Source: Eunapius fragilis
Lineage: Eukaryota > Porifera > Demospongiae > Spongillida > Spongillidae
Direction: 5' to 3'
Assembly: GCA_963681505.1 (NCBI GenBank)
Contig: OY811972.1
Location: forward strand, 3,703,332-3,767,331
DNA length: 64,000 bases
Made by a program: the position numbers and the translations under genes
Shown here: positions 23,101 to 36,800 of the stretch, in pieces
Layout of the letters: the number at the start of each line of letters is the position of its first letter
How positions within the stretch are numbered: position 1 is the first letter of the stretch
The notes under the pieces: generated by a model
Databases searched by the model: none
What the model saw: the letters and a program-made list of their open reading frames with translations, nothing else
Told to the model about the DNA's origin: nothing

Positions 23101-24483
23101 CACTGCATCATGATGACCATTCTCACATGCCCAATACAATGGAGTTTCATTGTCCTGGTAAGGAGTGAAGGAATAGAACAAATCAAACATACATGTCATG
23201 TAACCATCTCCATGCATGTGTACAGCAGTATGCATGTTGGGTGAAAGTGAAGAGAAGGGATGAGGGAGGGAGGAAAGATAATGGAGGTCATGAAAAGACA
23301 TCTCCAAAATGAATAACCTTATATGCAGACACCTGTCCACAAACAATACATGTGACCTCACATGTGTACACATACAATGCATGTACAAGTACATAGCATT
23401 ACAACATCTTACATGGAATGGATCCAAACACAGGATTGACTAACAGCTAGTTATATTAATAACTATTTTCAATGTTTAAGATTATGTTGCAAAGATTCAA
23501 AACATGGAAATGATAACACCTTAATATCTTAGATCAAAGCAAGCTTCTCAGGGTGGTTATTTGCATCAGTACAATGATGTGTGTGGGTGGGTGCTTATAT
23601 ATTGATGTGTGTCTCTGTGTAGTAAAATCAATGTTTGTATGCTTATGTATAAACTGTTGTATTTCTTGTACGTTGTGTATGTATGCAATGATGAGAGCAT
23701 GCACACCAATATCATGTACAAGTTCATACAGTGAGAAATAGGCACAGGGGGGGTGGTTACTAAGAGATGGTGCCCAGCAGCTGAGCAGGACTGAAAGGAT
23801 GTGTGTGCATGCCTAAGGGGTGCCATGGTCAGATGACTGTCTGGATAAGCAGGGCACCAGGGGCAGAGTTGCTTTAGTCCACTGATGTGGTTACACACTA
23901 ATAATAAAATCTGTTTCTACCAAACAGTCCCCAATGTCATGGCAACACAAGTGCTCATGCTGCTGTCAGGCAGCTGCTTATGTCTCAGAAAGTATCACAC
24001 CATGGGGACCTCATTTCATGGGAAATAGTTCGTTCATTTTCTAATGCTTTAATAGAATGTTACATAAATGATGAGCGGTGGTTGCCTGGTCCCCAGACTA
24101 CATGGCCGTTGGCAAGGCCTAATACATGTATTAAATAGTTAGAATCCCCACCCCCTAATAAAAACGCCCCTTACATATGGACGCTACTCTTGTGATTTTT
24201 AAACTCCACATAGAGTGGCCCGAATGTACAGGTATTTAAAATAAAATAGTGCGTGTTGATTTGAGTTTTGATTCATTTCCTACTAGTATCCAGCATGTTA
24301 TATGACTCCAGCTTTATTGTCTACCCTAAGCAAACACACTCCAAGGCAAAGCACACGTCTTGAAAATGTACGGCTCACCTTATCCGTTACGTTTACTAGT
24401 ACCGACACACCGTGTGTAGTCAGCAGTCTCCTCACGGTGGCGACGTCTCCTTTACGTGCAGCAGTCAGCAGCTGTGTTGCAGC
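7072..24483 (-). CDS. Ankyrin-repeat/coiled-coil gene, copy S1 (gene-level entry)
   Basis: I join seven minus-strand exons: 24379-24483, 23053-23154, 21879-21977, 18424-18525, 9558-9656, 9192-9263 and 7072-7629. Every exon starts and ends in phase 0 with GT/AG borders, so the joined frame is open over 378 residues to a TGA. Six ankyrin units (35, 34, 33, 34, 33 and 24 residues) are followed by about 185 residues of heptad-rich coiled coil. The start codon and any upstream exon were not identified. The first unit, AATQLLTAARKGDVATVRRL, has the look of an N-terminal capping repeat. Ankyrin arrays bind other proteins and the coiled coil suggests oligomerisation; no partner is inferable. The 8.8-kb intron between 18424 and 9656 holds two nested transposons. 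A parallel copy, S2, lies at 33812-52102. Confidence 0.7.
8080..8640 (+). pseudogene. hAT-derived (ZNF862-like) fragment, S1
   Basis: Plus-strand reading in shifting frames resembles the N-terminal part of the hAT-like zinc-finger family typified by ZNF862. The diagnostic words (FRNAHAIGKAGL, then DMEWMCALDEKKDLDVG and SYRTNKKC) are clearer in the S2 copy at 31800-31980. Here stops and frameshifts interrupt every frame. It lies antisense in the last ankyrin intron. Compared with S2 it lacks about 900 bp after position 8650. Family assignment is from memory of short motifs. Confidence 0.4.
9192..9263 (-). CDS. Ankyrin exon 6 of S1 (72 bp, half-repeat)
   Basis: Reads YGNSALQYAVKKEIVEILKT and then SPSE, bordered by TTATCAG and GAG|GTATGT. 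At 24 residues it is shorter than a full 33-residue repeat and probably caps the array. It is matched by 33812-33883 in S2, which reads WGKSALQYAV. Confidence 0.7.
9558..9656 (-). CDS. Ankyrin exon 5 of S1 (99 bp)
   Basis: Reads GGWSPLMAASMKGHVEVVKS, then LIEAGANISHTNK. It is a full 33-residue repeat with the xPLMxAS and GH-VEVVKxLIEAGA signatures. Acceptor ATTACAG, donor AAG|GTTGGC. The S2 counterpart is 34187-34285. Confidence 0.85.
9717..9800. repeat. 21-bp tandem array, about four units (seed of the S2 array)
   Basis: Four near-identical units of TACAAAATACAGTTATGGTA plus G lie between the ankyrin exon and the MITE. The same position in S2 (36160-38001) holds nearly ninety units. Confidence 0.9.
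10727..10762. repeat. Solitary end related to the MITE at 13986-14174
   Basis: AGGGGGCGTCTCC followed by an imperfect match to GGAAAAGTTAACGTCATT. It matches the termini of the small element 3.3 kb away and faces it, so the two could be ends of one larger nested element or remnants of two. Confidence 0.5.
10990..11375. repeat. 72-bp tandem repeat, five to six units
   Basis: The word GTAGGGGAAC recurs at 72-bp spacing (11051, 11123, 11195, 11267, 11339). Each unit holds GAGACGTGAGCC twice and a GTGTGTGTC stretch. Because 72 is divisible by three, frames on both strands stay open and spell 24-residue repeats; these are not taken as genes. Confidence 0.9.
11400..13980. other. Interior of the 4.6-kb TTAA element; no gene recognised
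   Basis: Moderately complex sequence with short open stretches on both strands (for example minus strand 11780-12230), a GA repeat near 12318-12333, a C-run at about 12773-12795 followed by CA, and AT-rich DNA after 13080. Nothing matches a family I know. Captured genomic sequence is possible. Confidence 0.4.
13986..14174. mobile_element. Small MITE, about 190 bp
   Basis: The left end AGGGAGCGTCTCC...GGAAAAGTTAACGTCATT and the right end AATGACGCTAACTTTTCC...GGAGACGCCCCCT are inverted repeats of about 42 bp with few mismatches, separated by a C-run (from about 14039). No clear target duplication was found. Confidence 0.65.
15200..18680. repeat. Intron module with ankyrin exon, S1 copy 1
   Basis: Corresponds to 38766-41570 in S2. 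It contains CA microsatellites near 16190-16233 and 17141-17184, a partly duplicated sub-block (16380-16780 and 17095-17520 are near copies), the plus-strand HPEALWAGGEEYVDDEL segment at about 17824-17899, and the ankyrin exon at 18424-18525. Confidence 0.8.
18424..18525 (-). CDS. Ankyrin exon 4 of S1 (102 bp)
   Basis: Reads NNTTPLYVASHNGHHDVVQT, then LVGAGADVNIARSD (34 residues). Acceptor CACCAG, donor GAC|GTAAGT. Classic TPLYxAS and GADVN ankyrin signatures. The flanking intron sequence is almost identical to that of the exons at 23053, 41300 and 44571. Confidence 0.85.
20438..21046. mobile_element. 609-bp non-autonomous DNA transposon with 8-bp target duplication
   Basis: The ends are GGCATATCTGCAGAT plus a long C-run on the left and a long G-run plus CTGCAGAAGTGCC on the right. 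They form imperfect inverted repeats of about 45 bp that reach to TTAATTAATTGAATT and AATTGAATAATTAA. AATGTACA flanks both sides (20430-20437 and 21047-21054). The uninterrupted sequence GTAAATGTACATAAG is present in the sister modules, for example near 40970-40985. An 8-bp duplication fits hAT or P superfamilies. The interior contains a G-rich/C-rich inverted pair near 20650-20750. No coding capacity. Confidence 0.85.
21373..21442 (-). pseudogene. Truncated ankyrin exon remnant
   Basis: About 70 bp match the 3' two-thirds of the 102-bp ankyrin exons (HHDVVQTLVGAGADV-coding). The 5' part and the donor GTAAGT are lost, so it cannot act as an exon of the normal phase. Confidence 0.65.
21879..21977 (-). 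CDS. Ankyrin exon 3 of S1 (99 bp, divergent)
   Basis: Reads LDLGPLWTASSKGHLNIVNS, then LIGAGAKVNQGDK (33 residues). Acceptor CCCACTAG, donor AAG|GTTGGT. Position for position it should pair with S2 43652-43750, but that exon is instead close to the exon 5 type, so one of the two copies has been replaced or converted. Confidence 0.75.
22230..23393. repeat. Intron module, S1 copy 3 (5'-truncated)
   Basis: Begins inside the module at GGTATTTGGTGGAGATGACT and includes the HPEALWAGGEEYVDDEL segment, here in the longest surrounding open frame (22334-22552, plus), then the ankyrin exon at 23053-23154. It ends at TAG (23394-23396), the empty target of the CACTG element in S2. Confidence 0.7.
23053..23154 (-). 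CDS. Ankyrin exon 2 of S1 (102 bp)
   Basis: Reads DNETPLYWACENGHHDAVQT, then LVGAGADVNIATYD. Acceptor TTACCAG, donor GAT|GTAAGT. The S2 counterpart is 44571-44672. Confidence 0.85.
24379..24483 (-). CDS. Ankyrin exon 1 of S1 (105 bp)
   Basis: Reads AATQLLTAARKGDVATVRRL, then LTTHGVSVLVNVTDK (35 residues), two codons longer than the S2 counterpart at 52004-52102. Acceptor CGCACAG, donor AAG|GTGAGC. AARKGD-x-x-TVRRLL is typical of an ankyrin array's first repeat. Any exon carrying the start codon lies upstream and was not found. Confidence 0.75.
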
Positions 24484-24639
24484 CTGTGCGTACAAATCAA
24501 CATTATATACACATTGCATGAAGTTGACCCATAAAACCCAACTGCACCTGTTCCATATTGGTTCCGTATTTCTATTTATCAAGGACGTGAATTGTTACAT
24601 AATAATGGGTCATTGTCTACCTGTAACCAAACTGGGTCC

Positions 24640-24915
24640 TGGGCTGTGGAAGACAGAAGAGGCACCTTCATCCCATTTGTCCTTTCTGTAGATGGACTAC
24701 TTCACATAGAGGCTAGTCACTTCCTAAAGCACATGGCCACTGCTCTGTCCTTCAAGTGGGACAAAGCCTATTCCATCACCAGCAGTTACATCAGATCAAA
24801 GCTCTCTTTTGCAGGGAACTGAGCAGTGAGCCTCCATGTCTTAGAGGATCACACATCAAATGGAGGAGTGGTCTGGGGTTTGATGATGGTACTCCTCTGG
24901 CTCATTCATGGAGTA
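24640..24915 (+). pseudogene. Non-LTR retrotransposon RT C-terminal remnant, S1
   Basis: Plus-strand reading gives VDGLLHIEASHFLKHMATAL, then SFKWDKAYSITSSYIRSKLS, then after a frameshift CLRGSHIKWRSGLGFDDGTP. This matches the last part of the S2 element (53660-53890). I recall this tail at the end of reverse-transcriptase proteins in sponge and coral genomes. The preceding 1.3 kb present in S2 is missing here. It lies antisense between the ankyrin and V-ATPase genes. Confidence 0.6.
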
Positions 24916-24959
24916 AATTTTTTGACTTGACTAAATTTTTCTTCGTGTCTTGTCAATAT

Positions 24960-25242
24960 TAGGTCTTTAAAATGCTAAACAGCGCAATACTTGCTGTGCA
25001 ACAGCAAACAGTACGCAAACAGACTTATAAAAGATTTCCAGCAATTTAAGGTGAATTAATGATCGTCACTTCTAATTGAATAACTTTGTGGGCTTTGATT
25101 TATGAGGGATTTTATAACCGCTTACAATTGATGTATTTGCCTAACTACTGCAACATATGCAAATGAAATCAAGTAGTTAATTAATTTCAATCTTGACTTA
25201 TGCGGAATTTAAAGCGTTGCTTTCTTTCGCAAACACCCTGTA
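24960..25242. mobile_element. Truncated MITE of the 750-bp TA family (S1); empty site of the hAT insertion
   Basis: Only the right part remains. It ends TTTCGCAAACACCCTG followed by TATGAAGGGTGG. The complete S2 copy is at 54211-54964. The uninterrupted CCCTGTATGAAGG here is the pre-insertion target of the S2 hAT complex. Confidence 0.6.
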
Positions 25243-25645
25243 TGAAGGGTGGACAGAAACTCATTGAACAGTCCACATTAAAAATAGCTTTAACTTCCAC
25301 TTCTCTTCAAATAGCTTCCCTGATGAGATCCTTTCCCTGTAAGATAGTCACATGGCAAAGAAGCGGCCATTCCATTGCTGCAAAAATTTGACAAGCCATC
25401 AGGTTGAGGCCACGCCCATCTAGCAACGTTTTAGTTTCATACATGTACATGTACACATGTACATAGCGTTGGTCACTAGTGGTTAATAGAATATATGTAT
25501 ACATGTCTACTTCAACCACACATTTTCAAGCACAAATTTGTCTAGGCCTCCAAATACCACTTACTAAATGCATAATACATAGAGCTGATAAGTTCTCAAT
25601 ACACACAGTCACACATGCGCTCGGATTAAGTCCTCTTCCTTTCTA

Positions 25646-29941
<4,296 letters not shown>

Positions 29942-30019
29942 CTGGTGTTAAAGGGACTGGGAGGGATGGGGAGGAGGTGAAGATCCAAATGACGCGCAAA
30001 TACACACTTAGATATGAAC

Positions 30020-30328
30020 CTAATAATTGAACCCCAGAGGCTGCATGCGTCTTAACCCCGAGATACTTTCCACCCCTCCACTAAACCTAACTACCAATGG
30101 CCCCATCAGTACAACATCGGGGTCTTTCAAACACATCAATGCTTTATCAGAGCATTCCCGAGATATGTGTCCCGGCTTCTTGCAGTTGAAGCACCTTAGC
30201 CTTGCCTTTTCTGATGCAAGTCTTAACCCCAGGTACTGTGCACTGCATAAACTGATAAACTGATTGGCAGAGCAGTGGCTGAGGGATGGGCTAGGGATAT
30301 GGTGAACTGACATGGCGGCCTCAGGCAT
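30020..30328 (-). pseudogene. CCHC zinc-knuckle ORF fragment (Gag-like or host)
   Basis: An open minus-strand frame of about 100 codons contains RLRCFNCKKPGHISREC at 30152-30199, an exact C-x2-C-x4-H-x4-C zinc knuckle. Such knuckles occur in retrotransposon Gag proteins and in some RNA-binding host proteins. No other Gag or pol sequence is seen nearby. It lies in the S1/S2 junction interval. Confidence 0.45.
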
Positions 30329-30384
30329 GAGCCTGTCACAGATGAATCACAACCCAGCTGTGTTCCATGAGGTCCAAGAGTATC

Positions 30385-30965
30385 TGAATAATGATAGGGG
30401 GTGTGCATCGCTTCTGCCAGATGCCACAGATGACCAGCTTCAGGATAGGATTGCTGCTCATGGGTGCACCAACAAGGAATGTGTAGGAATGAAACAGCCG
30501 CCGAGTTTGGGAGGTGGAGGGAGGAGCTGAAATGAGTAGCGAATAAGGGTCACTTGGTGTCTGGTGGATGGTACAGAGGATCATGTCCAGCGCTTTGAAG
30601 AATGAGAGGCATTGACGGATGCCCACCCTGTAAGTAACAGTAGTGGACCCACCCTAATACCTATGAACATGAGATCAGCTAACACTGGAGGAGTGGATGC
30701 TAGCAGACTATCTGAAGAATGATAGGGGGTGTGCATCGCTTCTACAGATGACCAGTATCAGGATAGGATTGCTGCTCACGGGGCATCTGTCTCCACCAAT
30801 GAGGTGTAGGAACGAAACAGCCGATGCCCACCTTGTAAGTAACAGTAGTGGACCCACCCAACGACCTACGAACATGAGATCAGCTAACACTGAAGGAGTG
30901 AATGTTGGTAGACTTATTGATGATGCTTTTCGTAATTGGTTTGAAGATGTCCCCCTCATTGCAGG
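30385..30965. repeat. Pair of diverged direct repeats at the duplication junction
   Basis: GATAGGGGGTGTGCATCGCTTCT occurs at 30393 and 30721 (given here by its shared core GGGGGTGTGCATCGCTTCT). GTAAGTAACAGTAGTGGACC occurs near 30630 and 30835, and ATGAGATCAGCTAACACTG near 30670 and 30873. Each repeat is about 300 bp with small indels. Confidence 0.75.
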
Positions 30966-31689
30966 GTAAACACAGCTCTCTCATTGCATTATATCCTTTG
31001 TGGGTTACATGAGGCATTGTTGTAACCATGTGTTATGACAACCGTTTGTTTGTTTGTTTAGGTAGCCAAGGGTGCTGTCAAAACACTACTATATGATTAT
31101 CATTAATTGCTTTGATTATGGTAGCTTTGTTGTGACAGCATGGCCACTGCCTTAAAGGAACAAACCATTGTAAGGAGGGGAAAAATGGCTACCAACCATT
31201 TTATGAGCTGTCCCAGCCTGGTGAATATGCAGCCCAGAAGGATGTTTAGCTAAACATGTTTGTGGTATGATTAGCTAACTATGGTAAAAGTTTGTATTTT
31301 AATAATTTTGGATACATTATACATCATTACAAATTCATGACCCCATTCATGGTACGTGCTAAGAAGTTATTAAAATGAATCATTTTTGTGTTCTCTTTAT
31401 TGTCAATGTTTTAGTACAAATTGATGTGACGACAATGTTGCAGGCTAAAGTAATGCTAAACCGAAATGAGCGAGGTCACAAAGAAAGTGAAAATTTTAAT
31501 TCCTTGCATTTTAAAAACTGTACACTATAGGGTATACAAATGTACTGTTATTTTGCATGTTCCTATGGGGAGAGCACATAGGGAAAGTAGCATGTCCAAA
31601 CTAGACTATGATGCTAAAAGGGTGGCAAATATATATATATATGGAATTACTCTTTCCATGGTTGTGCTTTGAGGGTGGCAAGATGTTCT
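30966..31689. other. No gene seen; contains the S1/S2 junction interval
   Basis: AT-rich sequence with a TA run near 31629-31641. No exon of the V-ATPase N-terminal half was found here. Confidence 0.5.
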
Positions 31690-31709
31690 TTACTGTATGC
31701 ATGTCACAA

Positions 31710-33080
31710 GACAGTACATCAGGCCTATTTGTGAATGGGAGCACCAGCTTTCACAACACTATATAATGCTGATAATTGGTAGTGCCCATCATAAGTCTTG
31801 TATGCATGTCTTAAGATGACACACTTCACAGAACAGATTTCTCAATTGGCTTTGCTGTTTCGCAACGCTCATGCCATTGGAAAGGCTGGACTTTCATTGA
31901 CATGGAGTGGATGTGTGCTCTTGATGAGAAGAAGGACCTTGATGTTGGAATGTCTTACAGGACTAACAAGAAGTGCTGTTAGTTCACCCAGTGCATTGCA
32001 GAAGAGCTGTGAGTTCACCCTGTGCATTGCAGAAGAGCTGTTAGTTCACCCAGTGCATTGCAGAAGAACAGCAGGCCAGTCTACAGGAAGTGTTCAGTCG
32101 GGAGATGGTACCTATAGAAGCAAACACCTTCATGGCCACCTTCACAGAGCTGCTTTTTTTCTATTTACAATTTTTACCATTCCAGTGCATTGAACAGAGA
32201 CAATCTTAAGACATCATGTGCCGCAGTAGGGATAAACTCTTTAGTTCCAAGCAGGGTTGGCAGTACTACATGTAGTTGACTGCCTCACACAACCCCTAAA
32301 CCACTATCGAGCTTTAAGATAGTTGAAGTTAAATATTGTTATTCTAGTTGTCAATTGCAACAGGCAGTGGAGTGTCTTCAGATGGCAAGGCCAAGGCAAA
32401 GGGCTTCCTAAAAAAGCTTTCATCTAGAAACACCATTTTGCTGGAGTCATTTGTTACTGATGTTATAGACATTCTGCACACCACATCACTAGCCATTCAA
32501 TCTCCAAGTTACTCCACTGGGCACAATATAGAAGCATTGAAGTTGACTGTGAGACATCACACGTGAAATGCATTTTCTTTCCTTAAGTTCTTTACCCCAA
32601 CTGACAGAGGATGCAGGTATAAAAATGAAGTCCTAAAATAAAAAAAATTATTTTCCATAAAGCATTTACAACTGAAGCAGTAACCCTCCTATTTAGGAAT
32701 TTTGCACTTATTCGTGAGAAGTGTGGTGTGAACACCAGTATTAAGAGTCTGAATGGAAACTCCTCAAGGATATAGTGTAGGTTCACTTCTTGTGCTTACA
32801 AAGATCGATGTATCAACCACTGTATATGATTTGCATATATATAGGTACACTTTAAAGGCTACTTTTCATCTAGATGAACCTGGGTGGACAGATGTGTTCA
32901 AGAGTGTCCAGAACTCATGGTGCACAGTTCTGATGTATTGGACTTTAATTCCATGCCAGCTATCCACAGGTGGAAGGGGAAATGCAAGCGTAGGAGATCT
33001 GTTTGCTGATGCTTCAAACTCAGACTCAGATAATGACAGTGAAATGGAAACCTTGAATTTAGCATCACAACGCAATTAGA
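31710..33080 (+). pseudogene. hAT-derived (ZNF862-like) pseudogene, S2
   Basis: Plus strand. QLALLFRNAHAIGKAGL is followed after one frameshift by DMEWMCALDEKKDLDVGMSY and RTNKKC, then stops. Further on, an open stretch reads SSDGKAKAKGFLKKLSSRNT and then ILLESFVTDVIDILHTTSLA, similar in layout to the KARGLLKxL...FVxxLHFMxDxLxxLxxLS stretch of ZNF862-like proteins. A short repeat (CATTGCAGAAGAGCTGT) is triplicated near 31993-32060. Several stops and frame changes make it a pseudogene. Assignment is from memory of family motifs. Confidence 0.45.
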
Positions 33081-33811
33081 TCTTGTACCATAAGAGAAAC
33101 TAGCTAAAAAAATGCACAAAGTACTACTTAACTCTGTGGTTTATAGCTAACAAACTTGCGTGCCACATATGATTACAGGTAACTGTTACGTCGGCCCCTG
33201 GGATATTAGTCTTCGCTTCATGTTTGTATTTTTTTTTAATTCAATATCAATCCAGAAGTCATCTGAATTTTGAAACCAGCGCTTTATTTAATCCTTTCAC
33301 CACCCACAAAAATGTTTTAAATTCCACTAAAGTTTAGCTTCAATTCCATGTCTAAAATGTCTGTATCAGACAAAAGTCATGAGCCTGCCGAGTTGTAGTT
33401 TATCTGGTAAAATTAATTATTCAGGAGAGGATCATTCAAGTTATTAACTTCATAAATGGTTAAAGTAACATTCATCCAAAGACAAACAAATACATGTATG
33501 AGTAAATGCATCATGATCTGAAGATGATGTGAAGCACGCTCCCATACAAAGTCATAGTGGAATGATCCCCCATCTATGCCTGCCATGGATACTTACATTT
33601 ATGCAACCAATAACAGAATGTAGCATTACAAGGCAGTTAGTATAAGTCTAAATAGCAACATCAAAGAATATCATTTTATGGTGATTGGTGGAACTCCTGG
33701 TACCGTACATGTACATTTTGGTCACACCATATGTGTACATATAGTTACTTAACCTATGACTGATCATGACAGACAATACATGATGTACAGTAAACAGCAC
33801 ATACAACACAC

Positions 33812-33883
33812 CTCGCTGGGTGATGTCTTCAATATTTCGACTATTTCCTTCTTCACAGCATATTGCAGGGCTGATTTTCCCCA
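33812..33883 (-). CDS. Ankyrin exon 6 of S2 (72 bp)
   Basis: Reads WGKSALQYAVKKEIVEILKT, then SPSE. Donor GAG|GTGTGT. Two residues differ from S1 (YGN to WGK). Confidence 0.7.
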
Positions 33884-36800
33884 CTGATAAATGGGGTTAA
33901 GATAATTCACATTTATGGGATATTTGGTGAATTGTCACACAGATGTACTGAATGTTGTCCTGCTGATAACAATATGGCAGCTACATACATTCCAGGTGTG
34001 TGCATTATTGAAATAATGTATTCTTACTTTTCTCTCCATGCATATACAAATAAGCATTACAGGAGGTGATATAATTAAGGATGATTATTATAACATCATT
34101 ATGACATATGGAAGACAAAGATGTGAGGAATATGGCAATGGACGGTGTGCATCTAATAGAGTATAATAAGAGTGATGTATGCCAACCTTGTTAGTGTGAC
34201 TGATATTAGCTCCTGCTTCTATGAGTGATTTCACCACTTCAACATGTCCCTTCTCACTTGCTGCCATCAATGGACTCCAACCATCCTGTACAGTGGAAAT
34301 CGTGATACTTGTCGTTAAAATTTTTTGGGTGTGTTTTAATGTTAGCTTGATTTTTTAACATTAACTGTATGCAGTATTGAAAATCTGACAACACAGTGTT
34401 GTTGACCAAACATTTGTAAACAAGTACCGGAAATAAGTAAGTGTCACGTGACTAACACGTCTGTTTGTTTTTTTTTTTAAGTGTCCCAGTCCAAAAAACG
34501 GATTTGTAGCATATTTCTCAGCTCTGAGGCAGCAGATCAACACAAAATTTGGTATATAAGAGAAAAACAAACCTGCCCAACGTTTGGCCGAGTCACATTT
34601 CAAACCCGGGAAATATTTTGTGTGTTTTCATGGGAGACACGTTTGTTTAGGTCGAAAAGCGTTTAGCATGCCGTTTTGCACAGTGGGCGTTATATGCGAC
34701 AGTACATCGATTTGTATATCGAGGGATGGTTATTACACCATAGACACCTATGTTTACAACGTAACAGTTAATTTTACCGTCAAAACTCTGCTTGCAAACG
34801 TTGAAGCTTAGAAAACACGCCATTTTCGAGTGAACTCATTACAAATGTTACGTTATTATAACAATTTCTTAATATTAATTAAAGTTTCGATTTTATGGCT
34901 GGTTCTTAGGTTCTTCTAAGAACCAAACATCAACCAACGCGGCGAGCAAATAAGGAGGCAAATCATGTGTGGGCATCGTTGAAGCGAAGGAAGGCTCCGA
35001 GGGGTAATCCCGAAGCTGCCGCTTTGAAGCGGTGGTCGGTCAGCGAAGCAAGTTCCTCAAAGAGCAGAAGGACGAATGCTACTATCGCAGAGAATGCAGC
35101 CAAGGAATTGGAGTCCCTCGCTGTACACATGCCAAATGTGTCCGATAGTGAGGCAAGAGCGTTTGCATTACGAATGTTCTAGACATAGAGGTGTCCACTC
35201 CCACTGATGCCCAAACAAATGTGAGTCAGATGTTTCATCACTATCGGACACATTTGGCATGTGTACAGCGAGGGACTCCAATTCCTTGGCTGCATTCTCT
35301 GCGATAGTAGCATTCGTCCTTCTGCTCTTTGAGGAACTTGCTTCGCTGACCGACCACCGCTTCAAAGCGGCAGCTTCGGGATTACCCCTCGGAGCCTTCC
35401 TTCGCTTCAACGATGCCCACACATGATTTGCCTCCTTATTTGCTCGCCGCGTTGGTTGATGTTTGGTTCTTAGAAGAACCTAAGAACCAGCCATAAAATC
35501 GAAACTTTAATTAATATTAAGAAATTGTTATAATAACGTAACATTTGTAATGAGATTCACTCGAAAATGGCGTGTTTTCTAAGCTTCAACGTTTGCAAGC
35601 AGAGTTTTGACGGTAAAATTAACTGTTACGTTGTAAACATAGGTGTCTATGGTGCAATAACCATCCCTCGATATACAAATCGATGTACTGTCGCATATAA
35701 CGCCCACTGTGCAAAACGGCATGCTAAACGCTTTTCGACCTAAACAAACGTGTCTCCCATGAAAACACACAAAATATTTCCCGGGTTTGAAATGTGACTC
35801 GGCCAAACGTTGGGCAGGTTTGTTTTTCTCTTATATACCAAATTTTGTGTTGATCTGCTGCCTCAGAGCTGAGAAATATGCTACAAATCCGTTTTTTGGA
35901 CTGGGACACTTAAAAACAAAAACAAACAGACGTGTTAGTCACGTGACACTTACTTATTTCCGGTACTTGTTTACAAATGTTTGGTCAACAACACTGTGTT
36001 GTCAGATTTTCAATACTGCACACAGTTAATGTTAAAAAATCAAGTTAACATTAAAACACACCCAAAAAATTTTAACGACAAGTATCACGATTTCCACTGT
36101 AATACAAATGTGATCATAACAGAAAGGGATTTAGTGATGTGGACAAGGAGAGTGTTGGGTGCAAAATACAGTTATGGTAGTACAAAATACAGTTATGGTA
36201 GTACAAAATACAGTTATGGTAATACAAAATACAGTTATGGTAGTACAAAATACAGTTATGGTAGTACAAAATACAGTTATGGTAGTACAAAATACAGTTA
36301 TGGTAGTACAAAATACAGTTATGGTAATACAAAATACAGTTATGGTGGTACAAAATACAGTTATGGTAGTACAAAATACAGTTATGGTAGTACAAAATAC
36401 AGTTATGGTGGTAGTTATGGTAATACAAAATACAGTTATGGTAGTACAAAATACAGTTATGGTAGTACAAAATACAGTTATGGTGGTACAAAATACAGTT
36501 ATGGTAATACAAAATACAGTTATGGTAGTACAAAATACAGTTATGGTAGTACAAAATACAGTTATGGTAGTACAAAATACAGTTATGGTAGTACAAAATA
36601 CAGTTATGGTAGTACAAAATACAGTTATGGTAGTACAAAATACAGTTATGGTAGTACAAAATACAGTTATGGTAGTACAAAATACAGTTATGGTAGTACA
36701 AAATACAGTTATGGTAATACAAAATACAGTTATGGTAGTACAAAATACTGTTATGGTGGTACAAAATACAGTTATGGTAGTACAAAATACAGTTATGGTA

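Noticed and set aside
24298-24582. N-terminal extension of the ankyrin gene reading through to a Met (MINRNTE...)
   Set aside because: A good acceptor (CGCACAG) lies at the exon edge, and the upstream sequence differs between S1 and S2 by out-of-frame indels, so it looks intronic.
30020-30328. Complete LTR retrotransposon around the CCHC knuckle
   Set aside because: No protease, reverse transcriptase, integrase or long terminal repeats were found nearby.
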